Below are positions 11,460 through 22,731 of a stretch of 64,000 nt of DNA, one piece after another (position 1 is the first letter of the stretch; each line of letters starts with the position of its first letter). The DNA lies in assembly GCA_905221605.1 (NCBI GenBank), contig CAJNDS010002200.1, positions 421,287 to 485,286 on the forward strand, written 5' to 3'. The notes beneath the pieces were generated by a model. The model was not told the origin of the DNA and searched no databases. It was given only the letters and a program-made list of their open reading frames with translations. Both the position numbers and the translations under genes were made by a program. This DNA is from Symbiodinium natans (Eukaryota; Sar; Dinophyceae; Suessiales; Symbiodiniaceae).

Positions 11460-11663
11460 TTCATACATAGTTGTAGTGCTTTATATACTTGGGCCTTCAA
11501 GGGGTTCCCGTATACTCGCTTTCGGCCCCAGTATATACTGATGTAAAAAAAACTATGAACAATGAAGGTTGATCACGTGACACTCCCCACACCTTAAGCC
11601 CTAAACACGAGACCCTAAACCCTAAACCCTGATCCTTGAAAATCAGAGCCCCAAACCCCTTAC

Positions 11664-11774
11664 AGATCCTTTCGGCAACACATCCGGGCCGCCACGCTCG
11701 GCGTCAGTAGGATCTATACCGTCCCCAAAGACGTCCAGAAAAAGAACCTCCAGGGATTGCAGGAAGCACCCATG
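11664..11774 (-). CDS. Exon-like island with GTAAGG donor
   Basis: The 37-codon frame reads HGCFLQSLEVLFLDVFGDGI then DPTDAERGGPDVLPKGS and meets GTAAGGGG. A TAG lies just upstream, consistent with an acceptor at CCCTAG. Unrecognised protein. Confidence 0.55.
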
Positions 11775-12347
11775 CTAGGGGTCCAAGGGTCTGTATGAGA
11801 GTGTTGGGTGGGGGTTTAGCCAGGGTGTAGGGGTTAGGGATTAGGGTTTAGGGTTGAATACCCCAAAACCCAAAAATCCTCCCTGAGACACACACACACA
11901 GAGACACACAGGGCCCCCTTCAACAGCCCTGCAGATGCTTTCACGAGCGGCCAACACCCGCCCCCCCTTCCTCCCCAATCCCCCACCCCACCCCCCCCCC
12001 CCCCAAGCAAAAAATAAAAGAAAGAAAGAAAGAACGTGGTTGACTCCCTAAACCCGAAACCCTAAACCCTGCGAATGGTGTCAGAGCTTCATATGCCCCA
12101 AACCCATTCGAACTACAAGGATACAGGCTTTAGAGTTTAGGGCTCAGTGGCTTAGTGTCAGGGGCTTAGGGTCACTACATAGTTCACACTTGAGCATTTA
12201 AAAGGAGTTCCTATAACTGTAGGACCTTTGTGACCCCGGTATATACTGCATCTCTAAACCCTAAACCCTAAAAACCTAAACCCTAAAGCCTAAACCCCTG
12301 GTTCTACTGTTGGTGCTGGTACATGAATTCTTAGGCATTTTTTGTGC

Positions 12348-12417
12348 TTGCAGAAAAGGCCTGACACGCTCAGCTTCAGTAACCTGGGCTTAAGGAACTT
12401 GAATTTTGCTGCAACAA
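12348..12417 (+). CDS. Exon-like island after CTTGCAG, plus strand
   Basis: Starts after the acceptor-like TGTGCTTGCAG and reads KRPDTLSFSNLGLRNLNFAA before ACAAGG|GTTTAA. It sits among minus-strand islands, which lowers confidence. Confidence 0.35.
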
Positions 12418-12639
12418 GGGTTTAACTGTGTTGGGTTTCCTCGCAGCAACTGCCAGGACAACTGAGCCCAATCAGAGTTGCTCCGAACTACCCTAAACCC
12501 TTTGACCCTTGAACACTAATAAGCCAAACCCTAAGCCCTAGAAGCCCTAAGCCCCAAACCCTGAGCCCTAAACCCTACACCCGACACTCTAGACCCTAAA
12601 CCCTGAACCCTGAACCCTAGACCCGAAACCCTAAACCTT

Positions 12640-12753
12640 TGAATCCGGGTGTCCGCGCGGTTCGAAAGCGGCGAGGTAGCGCCGCGTCGTCGTTGCTCGG
12701 CTGGGCGACCCATAGTAGCAACCTGCTTCCACTTCAGGGCGAGGGTTGTCGGG
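12640..12753 (-). CDS. Exon-like island RPEVEAGCYYGSPSRATTTR
   Basis: The whole unique segment between telomeric stretches is open in one minus frame: DNPRPEVEAGCYYGSPSRAT then TTRRYLAAFEPRGHPDSK. Other frames are partly open. Unrecognised. Confidence 0.4.
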
Positions 12754-12793
12754 TTTGTTTTGGGTTTAGGGTTTAGGGTGTAGGGTATAGGGT

Positions 12794-12890
12794 TTAAGAC
12801 CCAGTCACGGGCTGATAAGGGCTAATTAGGTTCTTCAGCTTGTGGAAGGCCATTTTCCAGTGCGCTTTGATGGTTACTCGCTTAGGTATA
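12794..12890 (-). CDS. C-terminal exon-like island ending in TAA
   Basis: After an ATAG acceptor the frame reads IPKRVTIKAHWKMAFHKLKN then LISPYQPVTGS and a stop. The length and basic/aromatic composition look coding. It may close a minus-strand gene whose upstream exons include 13324-13426. Confidence 0.5.
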
Positions 12891-13323
12891 CTATTGTGAC
12901 AATACAAGCTCCCTCTTTCCCCCGTCCGCCTGCGCTGCCTCTACATGGGCAAACCTTCCTCCTGGTATAAAGCATAGCCTACACCCTAAACCCTAAACCC
13001 TAAAGCCTAAACCCTAAAAGCTAAGCTCAAAACCCTAAACCCTAAACCCTAACACCTGAACCCTAAACCCTCAACCCTCAACCCTAAACCCCGAACCCTA
13101 AACCCGAAACCCATCCCTGGGACCGGCCCCCAAACCCCAAAACTTCCAAGACCCAGAAGCCACGAACCCACAACTCCACAGAGAGGCTCCCAAGCTTGGT
13201 GGCCCAGACAGGGTTTAGGGTTTAGGGTTTAGGGTTTAGGGTTTACGGTTTAGGGTTTAGGGTTTAGGGTTTAGGGTTTAGGGTTTTGGGCTTAGGGTAC
13301 CCTTTATTCTTATATAAAAAAAC

Positions 13324-13426
13324 CCAGAGCCCAAGCTTCAGGTGACAGAAGTAGGGCTGCCAAGAAAGCACGCCGGGGCGGCTCCAACCAGCAGGCTTGC
13401 AAGAAGAACATGGCCTTGGAGTGCTT
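13324..13426 (-). CDS. Exon-like island with TTTCAG acceptor
   Basis: Begins after TTTCAG and reads KHSKAMFFLQACWLEPPRRA then FLAALLLSPEAWAL up to a GTTTTTTT donor. Both flanks are heptamer arrays (13213-13296 and 13434-13541). Confidence 0.5.
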
Positions 13427-13433
13427 CTGAAAC

Positions 13434-13541
13434 GGTTTAGGGTTTAGGGTTTAGGGTTTAGGGTTTAGGGTTTAGGGTTTAGGGTTTAGGGTTTAGGGTT
13501 TAGGGTTTAGGGTTTAGGGTTTAGGGTTTAGGGTTTAGGGT
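13434..13541 (+). repeat. TTTAGGG array, about 15 copies
   Basis: Near-perfect heptamers directly upstream of the minus-strand island 13324-13426. Confidence 0.95.
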
Positions 13542-13810
13542 TCCTAAGTCCTAAGCGAAGCCCGAAGCCCCAAGCCCTAATAAGCCCTAAGCCCCCTCCC
13601 CCCACGGGTGGGCTACCGTGCCCTACTTTTTGAGTGCATTGCTGTTCGCACCACGCCTGCCGATGTTTCATGACATTCGAAACTTCATTTCGGACCTGAG
13701 ATCACTTGCTTTTTGGTAGGTGGAATGTGTTAAAAAAAAACATGGTTTCAGCACTTTCAGCCGCATAATACCCGCATAATGTCAGATTACGAGTTTGTGT
13801 TGGCATGCCA

Positions 13811-14140
13811 GGTTAAAAATTCCAGCCGAGCTTTGCTCGGAGACCATACATCTTCATCAGGGCCTTGCCAGTATATTTCAGGAGACACGCGCTGCCATTC
13901 TCATTCCAACTGACCTTTGCAATCCTCTGCCAAGAGGACTGCCACCAGATGGTCTACGCCAGCTTCACAGAAAAGCTCAGACGTGTGCTGCAACTCCTCA
14001 GCACTGCAGGCCCAGAATGCCGAGAGCATGGAATGCCTGCACGCGGTTCCAACCACGAGCAAGCACCGGATCACAGAGAGTCTGAGAGCCAGCCATGGCA
14101 CCACCTGGCCTTGTGTCACGTCCATGGCCCAGCCTTCTGA
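13811..14140 (+). CDS. Unrecognised ORF in a telomere-free segment
   Basis: A plus frame follows an in-frame TAA at 13811 and is open to the stop at about 14138. It includes QLTFAILCQEDCHQMVYASF and TEKLRRVLQLLSTAGPECRE. The 13620-14180 segment contains no heptamer arrays and is preceded by an A-rich run, so a retroposed gene fragment is possible. Two other frames are also open over part of it. Confidence 0.3.
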
Positions 14141-14788
14141 GCTCAAAAGGGACACGCCCCGAATCCAGAGTTACGACCTTTAAGGGCTTGGGGTTTTCGA
14201 GGCGTACACAACTGACGCTACTGACCCCCCCCCCCCCTTCCGAAAATATCCAAACAAAAACTTCGCAACCTTGACCCCAAAGGATTTGGGATTTGCAGAG
14301 CAGGACCGTTTCGGGAATCTGGTTTGCATTAATTTGAGGCAGGTTTACGAAATACGATTCGGGCTTGCGTTGTTTTCTCTTTGCAGGACGGAATCACCCC
14401 CCGCCCCCCCCACCCCCCCCCCCCACTCCCCCTCCCCTCCCCTCTCTTCCCACGCCCCGCCTCACAAACCGGCCGAACCTTCTCCACCACCAACTTTCCA
14501 AACGAAACCCGAGTAGGATCCCCTTGTCATCCCGAACACGAACCCTAAATGCCTAAGCCCCACACTCCAAACCCTAAGCCCGAAAAACCCCAAACCCCAC
14601 AAACCCTAAACCCCAAACCGAATAAACCCTGAAACCTATAATGCTATAAACCCCATAATCCTGTAAACCCTCTAATAACCCAAACCCCCTGAGCCCTGTA
14701 AACCCAGAAGCCCATCACGCCCAGGTGGCTTTTTCAGTTCCCCAGGGTCCCGCGCGGGCGCTGTGTAGTAGACCTCCCCTGCAGCTTG

Positions 14789-14899
14789 CTTGGAAGCCCT
14801 TTTGACTTAGTAAGTAGGGTTAATAAGGTGGGTGTCGGGGATTGTGAGGGGTTTCTAGCAGATACTAGGTAGCCTTACTAAGCCAAAAGAGCTTCCAAG
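14789..14899. mobile_element. Inverted-repeat element, 111 bp
   Basis: 27-bp terminal inverted repeats beginning CTTGGAAG with two mismatches. Single copy seen. Confidence 0.8.
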
Positions 14900-15016
14900 T
14901 GCGGAGTTAGTGTTGTTTAGGGCTTTAGGTGTTGAGGGTTCTTGGGGAGTTTGCCCCAAGGGTCCTTTTCCTGTTTAGGGCTGAAGTCGGGCTTAGGGTT
15001 CTAGGAGTTTTTTTTT

Positions 15017-15048
<32 letters not shown>

Positions 15049-15132
15049 TGGGGGGGGGGGGGGGGGGGCTGCTGTGCGACGTTTGGGTTGGGGGGAGGGG
15101 GGGGGGGGATTATAGGGGGACTATAGGATGTT

Positions 15133-15219
15133 GGGATAGGAGTGAACCTCGAAGAGTACTCTCAACCTTCGCCAACAGTCCAGCCTGTCCAGCAGTGCAC
15201 CGAAGTCACTCGAGGAATG
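15133..15219 (-). CDS. Exon-like island SSSDFGALLDRLDCWRRLRV
   Basis: Open minus frame continuing LFEVHSYP. Composition looks coding; splice borders are not clear. Unrecognised. Confidence 0.4.
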
Positions 15220-15360
15220 CGAGATAGACCCTTAGCTGTGGAAACCTAAACTGTCGGAAAGCACTCTCTGCGAGAACGAAGACCCTTGACACAAAGATAC
15301 TAAGGGTATGAGGGTATAGGGTGCAGGGCTTCGGGTTCAGGACCTTAAGAACCTTAAGCC

Positions 15361-15534
15361 CTACAACAAAAGCCCCATGGAGGTACTTCCTCTTAAAGAC
15401 TTCTTGGTCGCCTCAGGTTGGGGAATTCGCGCGCCTGGGTCAATGGCCCCATCCTCGCTGCGGTTCGCCGAGTGGACGGCCTTAGGGGCAAAGAGCTTGG
15501 ACCAAAGCAACTTCTCGAAGTGTACGTTATGAAA
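15361..15534 (-). CDS. 58-codon exon-like island ending in TAG
   Basis: The frame reads FHNVHFEKLLWSKLFAPKAV, HSANRSEDGAIDPGARIPQP, EATKKSLRGSTSMGLLL and stops. It is among the longest clean islands outside the two main genes. It may be split by an intron or run on to a donor before the stop. Confidence 0.5.
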   Translation of the reverse strand, partial: FHNVHFEKLLWSKLFAPKAVHSANRSEDGAIDPGARIPQPEATKKSLRGSTSMGLLL

Positions 15535-16267
15535 CCCTTTAGTGTTTAGGGTTTAGGGTTTGGGGTTTAGGGTTTGGGTCTTAGGGTTAATTATGTAATT
15601 TAAGTTGCCTGCAACCCGAAACCCTAAAGCCCTCAATCCTGGGTGTGTCGAAGAGTAGCATCTTGCTCTCAGGCTTCCCCCGTTGCGTGTGCCAGGGGTT
15701 CTTGGCCCAAAATAAGGGGGGGGTTTACGGAAAAAGGGGACCCCGAATAGAGATCCCCAAATAGTAGGATCCCCTTATAACAAGGACCCCAACAAGGTTC
15801 CCCCCTACTTTCGGAAGCTTCCATATGGCCTGAGTAATTATTGTGATTCTTTGCTAAGTCTTGGCCCATATGACACGGGGTACTTTTTTGCTGGTGCCCC
15901 AAAGGTCTATGGTTTAGGGTTCAGGGTTTCGGGCTTAGGTACATTGACTAACTAATTCCTAAACCCTAAACCCTACACCCAAACCCTAAACCCTAAACCC
16001 TAAACCCTAAACCCTAAACCCTAAACCCTAAGCCCTGAACCATCAACTCTTATTAGGCCACCACCAGGATGGGCTATTCTACCCTATAATCCATCAAACA
16101 AAGGGCACTTTGCAGGGTTGGTGTGGGGGATACTGCCCTAAACCCTAACCCGGATTGCTGAAGCCTATTCCTCAACCCACGATCTTCAAAACCCTAAGCC
16201 CCTGAACCACCTAAACCCTAAACCCTAAACCCTAAACCCTAAACCCTAAACCCTAAACCCGAAACTC

Positions 16268-16339
16268 CCTGAACTCTGGGGAGTCGACCAGCGCTGCCAG
16301 CGTGGCGGGCAGCGTGCCGACCGCCTCTGCCCACCGATT
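16268..16339 (-). CDS. Exon-like island AVGTLPATLAALVDSPEF
   Basis: After CCTAG the frame reads NRWAEAVGTLPATLAALVDS then PEFR before a G-rich donor-like border. Alanine/leucine-rich and helix-like; unrecognised. Confidence 0.45.
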
Positions 16340-16683
16340 CTAGGCTCATGGTTCTCTTCATATCTAAGAGGGTTTAGGGTTTAGGGTTTAGGGTTTAGGG
16401 CTTCGGGTTTAGGGTTTACAGATTAGGCGTTTGAGGCTTTTAGGGTTTAGGGTTCTTAGGGTTTTTAGGGTTTGTGGGGGGGGGGGGGGGGGTTCTCTTA
16501 ATATGTCAGAGAAACCCTGAGGGTCCATGTACCTCATATTTCGGGTTTAGGGTTTAGGGTTTAGGGTCCATGTACCTCATTGTTATATACTTGGGCCCCA
16601 AAGCCCTTCTATAGGAAGTACTCTAAGGCCCAAGTATGCAATATTCAGGTACCCGGACCCTTGGGGTAATTCAACATACCCCA

Positions 16684-16803
16684 AACACATACCCCTAAAC
16701 CCTAAACCCAAACCCTAAACCCTAAACCCTAAACCCTAAACCCTAAACCCTAAACCCTAAACCCTAAACCCTAAACCCTAAACCCTAAACCCTAAACCCT
16801 AAA
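16684..16803 (-). repeat. CCCTAAA array, about 17 copies
   Basis: Near-perfect on the plus strand as CCCTAAA, with one early shortened unit. Confidence 0.95.
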
Positions 16804-17639
16804 ATGTAAAGGAAGGATTTTTCCCCCCTGAATTTCTCCCAGGGGCATGCCCCTGGTGTGTGTTGCATGATTCTTGGATAGTAGGGTTTAGGGTTTAGGG
16901 TTTAGGGTTTAGGGTTTAGGGTTTAGGGTTTACCACACGATTATGAGGATCCTAGTAGTGCGGTATAAGGGCCCCTATTTTTGGCGGATCTTGGAAAGCC
17001 ATGCTGGTGGCATCCTTTCGTTATATGTGGTTTTTGTTGGGCTCCAATTGTTATAACAAGGGTTTCAGGATTCAGGGATGTTGGGCTTAGGCTTTGGGGC
17101 TTCAGTTTCTAGGGTTGAGGGCTCAGCGTGGTGTCAGCTTTCTGCGTTTTGGGCTTCTGAGGGTTTAGACTGAGTAGGGTGAGGCCTACCCTAAACCTTA
17201 AACCCCTAAGCCCTACCCTGGGACCCTAAACCCCCTAAACCCGAAAGACGTGACTCGAGTCATTTGCCGCCCCTGCGCTTTGTAGAATTCTGCGGGTTCT
17301 TGGAGCGTTGGGTTTAGGGCTTAGGGATTCGCAACCCTCAATCGGGGTTTAGGGTGCTGGTGCCACTTCAGCCGGGCCTGCCTGCACCCAGGAAACCCAC
17401 AAGAAAGAGACATGTTGAGGGTTGAGGGTTTAGGGTGGTGGCTCTAAACTCTACACCCTAAACCCTAAAGCCTAAACCCTAAGTTTGGGTCCCTTTTTGA
17501 AGGATCCATGGACTAGAAATCTTCATGGGGTGGCTGGGTGTAGCCTTTAAGGTCCTACACCGATTCTGGGTTTTGGGGGGCTTTCGGTTTTTAGGGTTTA
17601 GGGTTTAGGGTTTAGGGTTTAGGGTTTAGGGTTTAGGGT

Positions 17640-17950
17640 TTCGGGGGGTAGCAACTTAGCTTGAACCTCAACCCTGCCATCAGCAACTGCGTCACTGCAA
17701 CACAGCGTTCTTCAAGTGAGTCATTGTCACTTCTGCAGAGCGGGCGCGCGCTACTCTATGCACGATGCTGGGCGAAGGCAACCTAGTTCGAGCTCTACTT
17801 GCCCTTTACCCCCAAACTGAAAAATCCTGGCTTAGAAGTTGAGTGCGTGTAGGACGATTCATGCTAGAGGCTTCCTCGCCGTCTAACCTCGTCTGATGCC
17901 CGCATGAAGCCCTGTACAACTGCAACACCACCCGCACCCACCCCCCCCAC
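17640..17950 (+). other. Telomere-free segment, possible plus-strand coding
   Basis: Two overlapping plus frames look coding (NLNPAISNCVTATQRSS and TLCTMLGEGNLVRALLALYP). The second would need a 23-nt intron between GTGAGT and CTGCAG, too short to be credible. Confidence 0.3.
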
Positions 17951-18397
17951 CACCCCACCTACAACCCTAAACCAAAAGTATCCTAAACCCTGAACCCTAA
18001 ACACGAGACCCTGAACCAACCTAACCTTAGAAGACTCATGGATTCTCCCGGTTGAAGGGTTTGAGGGTTGAGTTTTATACAGGGTCCAGGGCTTACTGAG
18101 GGAATTCGGTATCTTCTAAAACCGGCCATATACCCTAAACCCTAAACCCTAAACCCTAAACCCTAAACCCTAAACCCTAAAGTATAAGCCCGCGCAAGCG
18201 CGCGCAAGGGGAGCCCCGTTGCGGCTCCAGCGTGCTGCCTGTACTTGTGGGGGGGTTTTTGGGGGGCGGTGCACCCTAAACCCTAAACCCGAAGCCCGAA
18301 ACCCTAAACCCTAAACCCTAAGCCGCAAACCCTAAACCCGAAACCCTAAACGAGCTTCCTACGACATGGTTCAGCCCACGTGCTTCAGCGACGCACC

Positions 18398-18462
18398 GGC
18401 ATGCATCCGACGAGCGTCGTCGGGCCTCCCACAGCCTTCAAAGTCTCAAGGCTTTTCACCCT
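18398..18462 (-). CDS. Exon-like island SLETLKAVGGPTTLVGCMP
   Basis: Minus frame continuous from AAAAG to CCG|GTGCGT, a good donor; if not spliced it stops at TGA after VRR. Flanked on one side by heptamers. Confidence 0.4.
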
Positions 18463-20087
18463 AAACCCTATGAACCCTAAACCCTAAACCCTTGGCTTGT
18501 GGGCTCTTCGTGCTGAACTGTGCATAGGCCCATGCAGTAAGCAAACCCGAAATCCCAAACTGCGGAGGGTGCTAAGACGACGCAACTGAGCTCGCAAGCT
18601 GTTGCGAGCTTCCTTTGCCCTAAGGGTCCATGTGCTTATGTGTAGCAGAAACCTGGGCCCTAAAGCCACTTTTCGGGGACCCCTTTGAGGCCCAAGTACA
18701 TACATATGTATTTATCTATTCATATTTATATACTTTTATCTATATGTATATTTGCATTTATTTACTACCCTAAACGATACACCCTGTGTAGGTACATGGA
18801 CCCCTCGGATTGAGGCAGAATGAGGTGGGCAGACGTCGGGTGGAGACCCTCGCATGTCGCATGTACCATACGTAGAATCGCATCTCAGGGTAGCCTCATG
18901 GTCTAGTGTGGGCCCGTAAAGGGGACTTATACACCCCTTATATGCTCTATACAATCCACGGGCCCATACTTCAGAACCCTTTAAAGAGGGTAAGGGACCA
19001 CATTAAGGGCCCATGAATCGTAGAAGGAGGAAGCTATCTCTGACGGACTCATAACCGATGTAAGTGCGAGTACTTCACAACCAATTTCGGCCCTTTGTGT
19101 TTTCTGATTTCTGAACTTTTCTGACTCGAGTAGATGAGCAAAAGTACTCGAGTCGCACTCTTTAAGCTGCCCTAAGCCCTACCATTGGGACCACATGAAC
19201 CCTAAAAGGGGTTGCGGTTCACATGCCTTCACAGGGAATTCTGTAGTATATAGGCAGGTTGTACATGACCCCCCCAATTTGTGGGTTCGTTTGGAACCCA
19301 AGGTATGAACCCTACCACCTCCCCCCATTCGCCCTAGACCCTAAACCCTAAACCCTAAAGGCGCACCTGCATTGGTTTGCAGACGGAGAGCCGGGTAGGC
19401 TTCAGGGCTTACGTCGCGTGCGATTGGGTTTGGGGGTTTAGGGGGTTTAGGGTTTAGGGTTTAGGGATTAGGGTTTAGGGTTTAGGGTTTAGGGTTTAGG
19501 GTTTTGACAGTCTGGGTGTAAGGCAAAGGGTGCAAGGTTAGGATTTTGATAGGCTTTAGGGTCTTTGGGTGTAGGGCAGTGTAGGGCTTAGGCTTAGCGG
19601 CATTAGGGTTTTGTAGAGGCCTCCTGAAGCCTCTACTTTGCATGCTCAGTATGACCATAGACAGAAGGGCACGATTGTCAGCACCAAAGAACCCCAAGGA
19701 CCGGGGCGATGAACACCCAAAAGCCTGCACCCTAAACCCTACGAGCCTTGCACACCCGACAAGCCCGATAGAAGCCGCATGGACCTCAGAAGCCCTATAA
19801 ACCCGAGAAGCAGCCTCGCGGAAACCGAAAGCCCCATGACCTTGTGAAGAAAAACCAACTTCCAACTCGTAAAGTGGCAATGCAGCTGCCCACCTGCCCT
19901 AGCTGCCGAGAGGGATCTGGAATTTCCATCGTGCTTGAGAACCGAGCATTTGCACCAAGGGCCTAGGGTTCACGGTTGAGCAGGTTTCCTACACAAGTGG
20001 CTTTAAAGGTTTTATTTTGAGGTGGCCCGTGAACCCCAAAACCCGATAAGCCCTCAGAGCCCATAAAGCTCCCTCACCCCTTGGGGA

Positions 20088-20172
20088 CCAAATGCACCCT
20101 TAAAAGGGTTTATGGTCCATATACCTTAATAGGAATTCCAGTAGTATAGGGTATATGACAACATTTTTAGGA
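20088..20172. mobile_element. Family F short dispersed repeat
   Basis: CCTTGGGGACCAAATG, TATGGTCCATATACC and AGTAGTATAGGGTATATG blocks recur at 5340-5400, 8945-9020, 9600-9700, 10026-10090, 19190-19290 and 26600-26650 in varying states. Confidence 0.65.
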
Positions 20173-20239
20173 AACCTAAACCCTAAACCCTAAACCCTAA
20201 ACCCTAAACCCTAAACCCTATCCCCAAGGCCAGCGAAGT

Positions 20240-20317
20240 TCACAGCCCCGCATCACGGGCGGCCATCTCTGCTTCCCATGCGTAGTACTCAGCCTCCTCA
20301 GCGGCAGCAAGCGCCTC
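20240..20317 (-). CDS. C-terminal exon, Ala/Glu-rich helix, ends in TGA
   Basis: After CCCCAG the frame reads EALAAAEEAEYYAWEAEMAA then RDAGL and a stop. It joins in phase 0 to the island at 21091-21129, which has the same composition, giving RALEESW-EALAAAEEAEYY. Probably one gene's C-terminus. Confidence 0.55.
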   Translation of the reverse strand, partial: EALAAAEEAEYYAWEAEMAARDAGL

Positions 20318-21090
20318 CTGGGGTTTAGGGTTTAGGGTTTAGGGTTTAGGGTTTAGGGTTTAGGGTTTAGGGTTTAGGGTTTAGGGCTTGGGGCTTGGGG
20401 TTTGGTTCATATGGCTCCCCCATGTGGGGGTTTCCGAAAAGCTGGGCACCCTTCTTTTTGTGGGGTCCTACATAAGGAGTATTCAAGTAGCTTAGTATTT
20501 GGGGGTATATTCGGGGTACCCCTATTTTGTGAAGTGCCCATATCATATATGTTCATTAAAAGGGGCGGTTTAGGCGTTATAAGGCTTAGGGATTGCGCCC
20601 CTAAACCCCGAGACCCGAAAACCACGACTTGCCCGCCCAGAAACCATCTTCTAATGAGGCGACCCTTGTTTGGGTTCCTTAGAAGGGAACCCAGAACCAA
20701 AAACAGGATAGAAGGGTCCCACCGGGCTACCCAGACAAGGGGCCCCTCTCAGACTCCTGCATGGGTTCCCCTACTCCCCTACTCCCCCGTCTATACTAAC
20801 CCCCCCCTTCCCCCCCCCCCCCCCCCTGAAAATCCTTAATTCGGCTTAATTCTGGGGGAGAACCTATCCCTGAATAGCCTTAACTTGGGGGAAGAACTTA
20901 TATAAAGGTTTAAGGTTTAGGTTTTGGGGTTTGGGGTTTAGGGTTTAGGGTTTAGGGTTCAGGGTTTACGGTTGGGGGGGGGGGGGGGGGGGGTTGGGGG
21001 TAGTTGAACCCTAAACCCTAAACCCTAAACCCTAAACCCTAAACCCTAAACCCTAAACCCTAAACCCCGAGAGGGGGGTCGTAGGGGAAC

Positions 21091-21129
21091 CCATGACTCC
21101 TCCAGGGCCCTCTCTGCGTTGTCGGCTGC
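21091..21129 (-). CDS. Short exon AADNAERALEESW
   Basis: Preceded by a textbook acceptor (GGTTTCTTGCAG) and followed by TGG|GTTCCC. Thirteen codons, phase 0 at both ends, next exon 20317-20240. The intron between holds two heptamer arrays and a long G run. Confidence 0.55.
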
Positions 21130-21241
21130 CTGCAAGAAACCCCAGGCCCCGACAAAAGTGCAAAAAGACTAGGAGGGGCTTAAGGTTTAGGGTTTAGGGT
21201 TTAAGGTTTAGGGTTTAGGGTTTAGAGTTTAGGGTTTAGGG

Positions 21242-21472
21242 TTATAGGGCGTAGATGCTGTGAAGGTTTGGTTTCGGAACAAGCTCGAAAGCTTCGTGAG
21301 GTGCGAAGAAGAGCAGCTTTGGCCCGATTGTGGAGCGCCACCAAACACTTTTCTCCCACCCCACGCCGTGCAAGGCGCCAAAGCCACCCAAACCTCTTCC
21401 TTTTAGGGTTATGCCTAAACTCAGACAACTTCTAAAAACCTCTTTCAGTTTCATGACGTTCGTTGGGTCCAA
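21242..21472 (-). CDS. 76-codon open frame, unrecognised
   Basis: The frame includes MDPTNVMKLKEVF and GPKLLFFAPHEAFELVPKPN and ends at a stop in telomere-like sequence. A second minus frame (LARRGVGEKCLVALHNRAKA) is also open, so the coding frame is undecided. Confidence 0.3.
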   Translation of the reverse strand: MDPTNVMKLKEVFRSCLSLGITLKGRGLGGFGALHGVGWEKSVWWRSTIGPKLLFFAPHEAFELVPKPNLHSIYAL

Positions 21473-21489
21473 GAGTCGAGGGGGTCGGG

Positions 21490-21780
21490 GGGGCCCAGGG
21501 CCTTGAAAGACCCAAAAACAGGTTTTTGGAGCACCCGCCCTGCCTGGCCTGAGGCCCCTAGTCCTTGGGCACGCTGCAGTGAGGGGTCAGGGACCCCCTA
21601 GGTTGGGACCCTGGGGGTGCCCCCCCCACCTGAAAAGGTCAGGACCTGAAAGGATAGGGTGCTTGCTTGGTACTGGTTTCCGAGGAGAACGTGTTCCGGT
21701 ACCGGGCCCATCCTGGGTCGGCTAGTGCCATCGAAGTCAAAGCCCCCCCCCAACGTAGGGGGGCGGCCTAGGCCCTGAGT
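21490..21780. other. GC-rich segment with short inverted repeats, no gene seen
   Basis: Contains GTACTGGTTTCC...GGAACC-like and GTCAGGGACCCCCTA-type inverted pieces but no sustained frame with splice-like borders. Not a tRNA or rRNA that I recognise. Confidence 0.4.
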
Positions 21781-21891
21781 TTAGGGTTTAGGGTTTAGGG
21801 TTAGGGGTTAGGGTTTTTTTGGGTTCATTTCCTGAAAGACGTGGTCGAAGATGAGGAGGGGCTCAAAGTTTAGGCTTCAGGGTTTTAGGGT

Positions 21892-21992
21892 TGGGATGTT
21901 CCCCCTTAAAACTAACAGTCCTTTATCGGGGTTTTCATAAGGGGGTAGTCTAATCCCTGTCAAGGACTGTTAGTATCAGGGGCAACATCCCC
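21892..21992. mobile_element. Inverted-repeat element, 101 bp
   Basis: About 31-bp terminal inverted repeats ending ACTAACAGTCCTT. A half copy lies at 3180-3213. Confidence 0.8.
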
Positions 21993-22230
21993 AAGCTTTA
22001 AGGCTTTGGGGGTTTACTGGGGTTAGGTTTGGGCCCCCCAAGATGTGCAACAAGATTAGGGACTTCGGGTTTAGGGGAGTCGGTTGAGGGGGCTTGGGGT
22101 GCATTGGGTTTTAGGGGTTCTAGGGTCTAGGGCTTTAGGGGTTCAGGGTTTTGGGTTCTTGGGGGGTCAGGGCCAAGTCGGGGCTTTGGGTTTTAGGGGG
22201 TTAGGGTTTAAGGTGTTTTGGTTTCGGATT

Positions 22231-22374
22231 TCAGGGTCTTTCACGCAAGCAAATCTCAAAATGTCCCAGATATGCGGCCGTCAACGTCTCCTCGTACCAC
22301 CCCGCCTTCCGCATTTTCTGACGAAGACTTCCCCGCCACAAGCAGCATGCAACTTCGACGTCGATGGCCGTTTC
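22231..22374 (-). CDS. 47-codon C-terminal exon ending in TGA
   Basis: Starts after ATAG|G and reads ETAIDVEVACCLWRGSLRQK, MRKAGWYEETLTAAYLGHFE, ICLRERP, stop. Very protein-like. Plus-strand frames are also open, including SDEDFPATSSMQ, but lack splice-like borders. Upstream exons probably include 22549-22641 and 22732-22812. Confidence 0.55.
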   Translation of the reverse strand, partial: ETAIDVEVACCLWRGSLRQKMRKAGWYEETLTAAYLGHFEICLRERP

Positions 22375-22422
22375 CTATTCTCCTTTCTCGGTCAGCCGAA
22401 TTTGGGGCGTCTTCCCTACCCC

Positions 22423-22548
22423 CTAACCCTAAACCCTAAACCCTAAACCCTAAACCCTAAACCCTAAACCCTAAACCCTAAACCCTAAACCCTAAACCCT
22501 AAACCCTAAACCCTAAACCCTAAACCCTAAACCCTAAACCCTAAACCC
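22423..22548 (-). repeat. CCCTAAA array, about 18 copies
   Basis: Separates the islands 22231-22374 and 22549-22641; reads TTTAGGG on their coding strand. Confidence 0.95.
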
Positions 22549-22641
22549 TCCACCTTGTTCGGATCCGGCTGGAGGGAAGCCAGCCCCCTGAGCACAGCTC
22601 CTTTCTCTGTTGGCCGCTTCTCTCAAGAAGTCATACAGCCC
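22549..22641 (-). CDS. Exon-like island LYDFLREAANRE
   Basis: A 93-bp unique island between two long CCCTAAA arrays. One minus frame reads GLYDFLREAANRERSCAQGA; another reads EKGAVLRGLASLQPDPNKVE in its second half. Either fits an exon that begins at TTTAG and ends near GTTTAGGG of the flanking arrays. Confidence 0.45.
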
Positions 22642-22731
22642 CCTAAACCCTAAACCCTAAACCCTAAACCCTAAACCCTAACCCTAAACCCTAAACCCTA
22701 AACCCTAAACCCCAAACCCTAAGCCCTCAAC

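Noticed and set aside
17716-17738. A 23-nt GTGAGT...CTGCAG intron joining two good frames
   Set aside because: Shorter than credible spliceosomal introns; the continuous frame is equally open.
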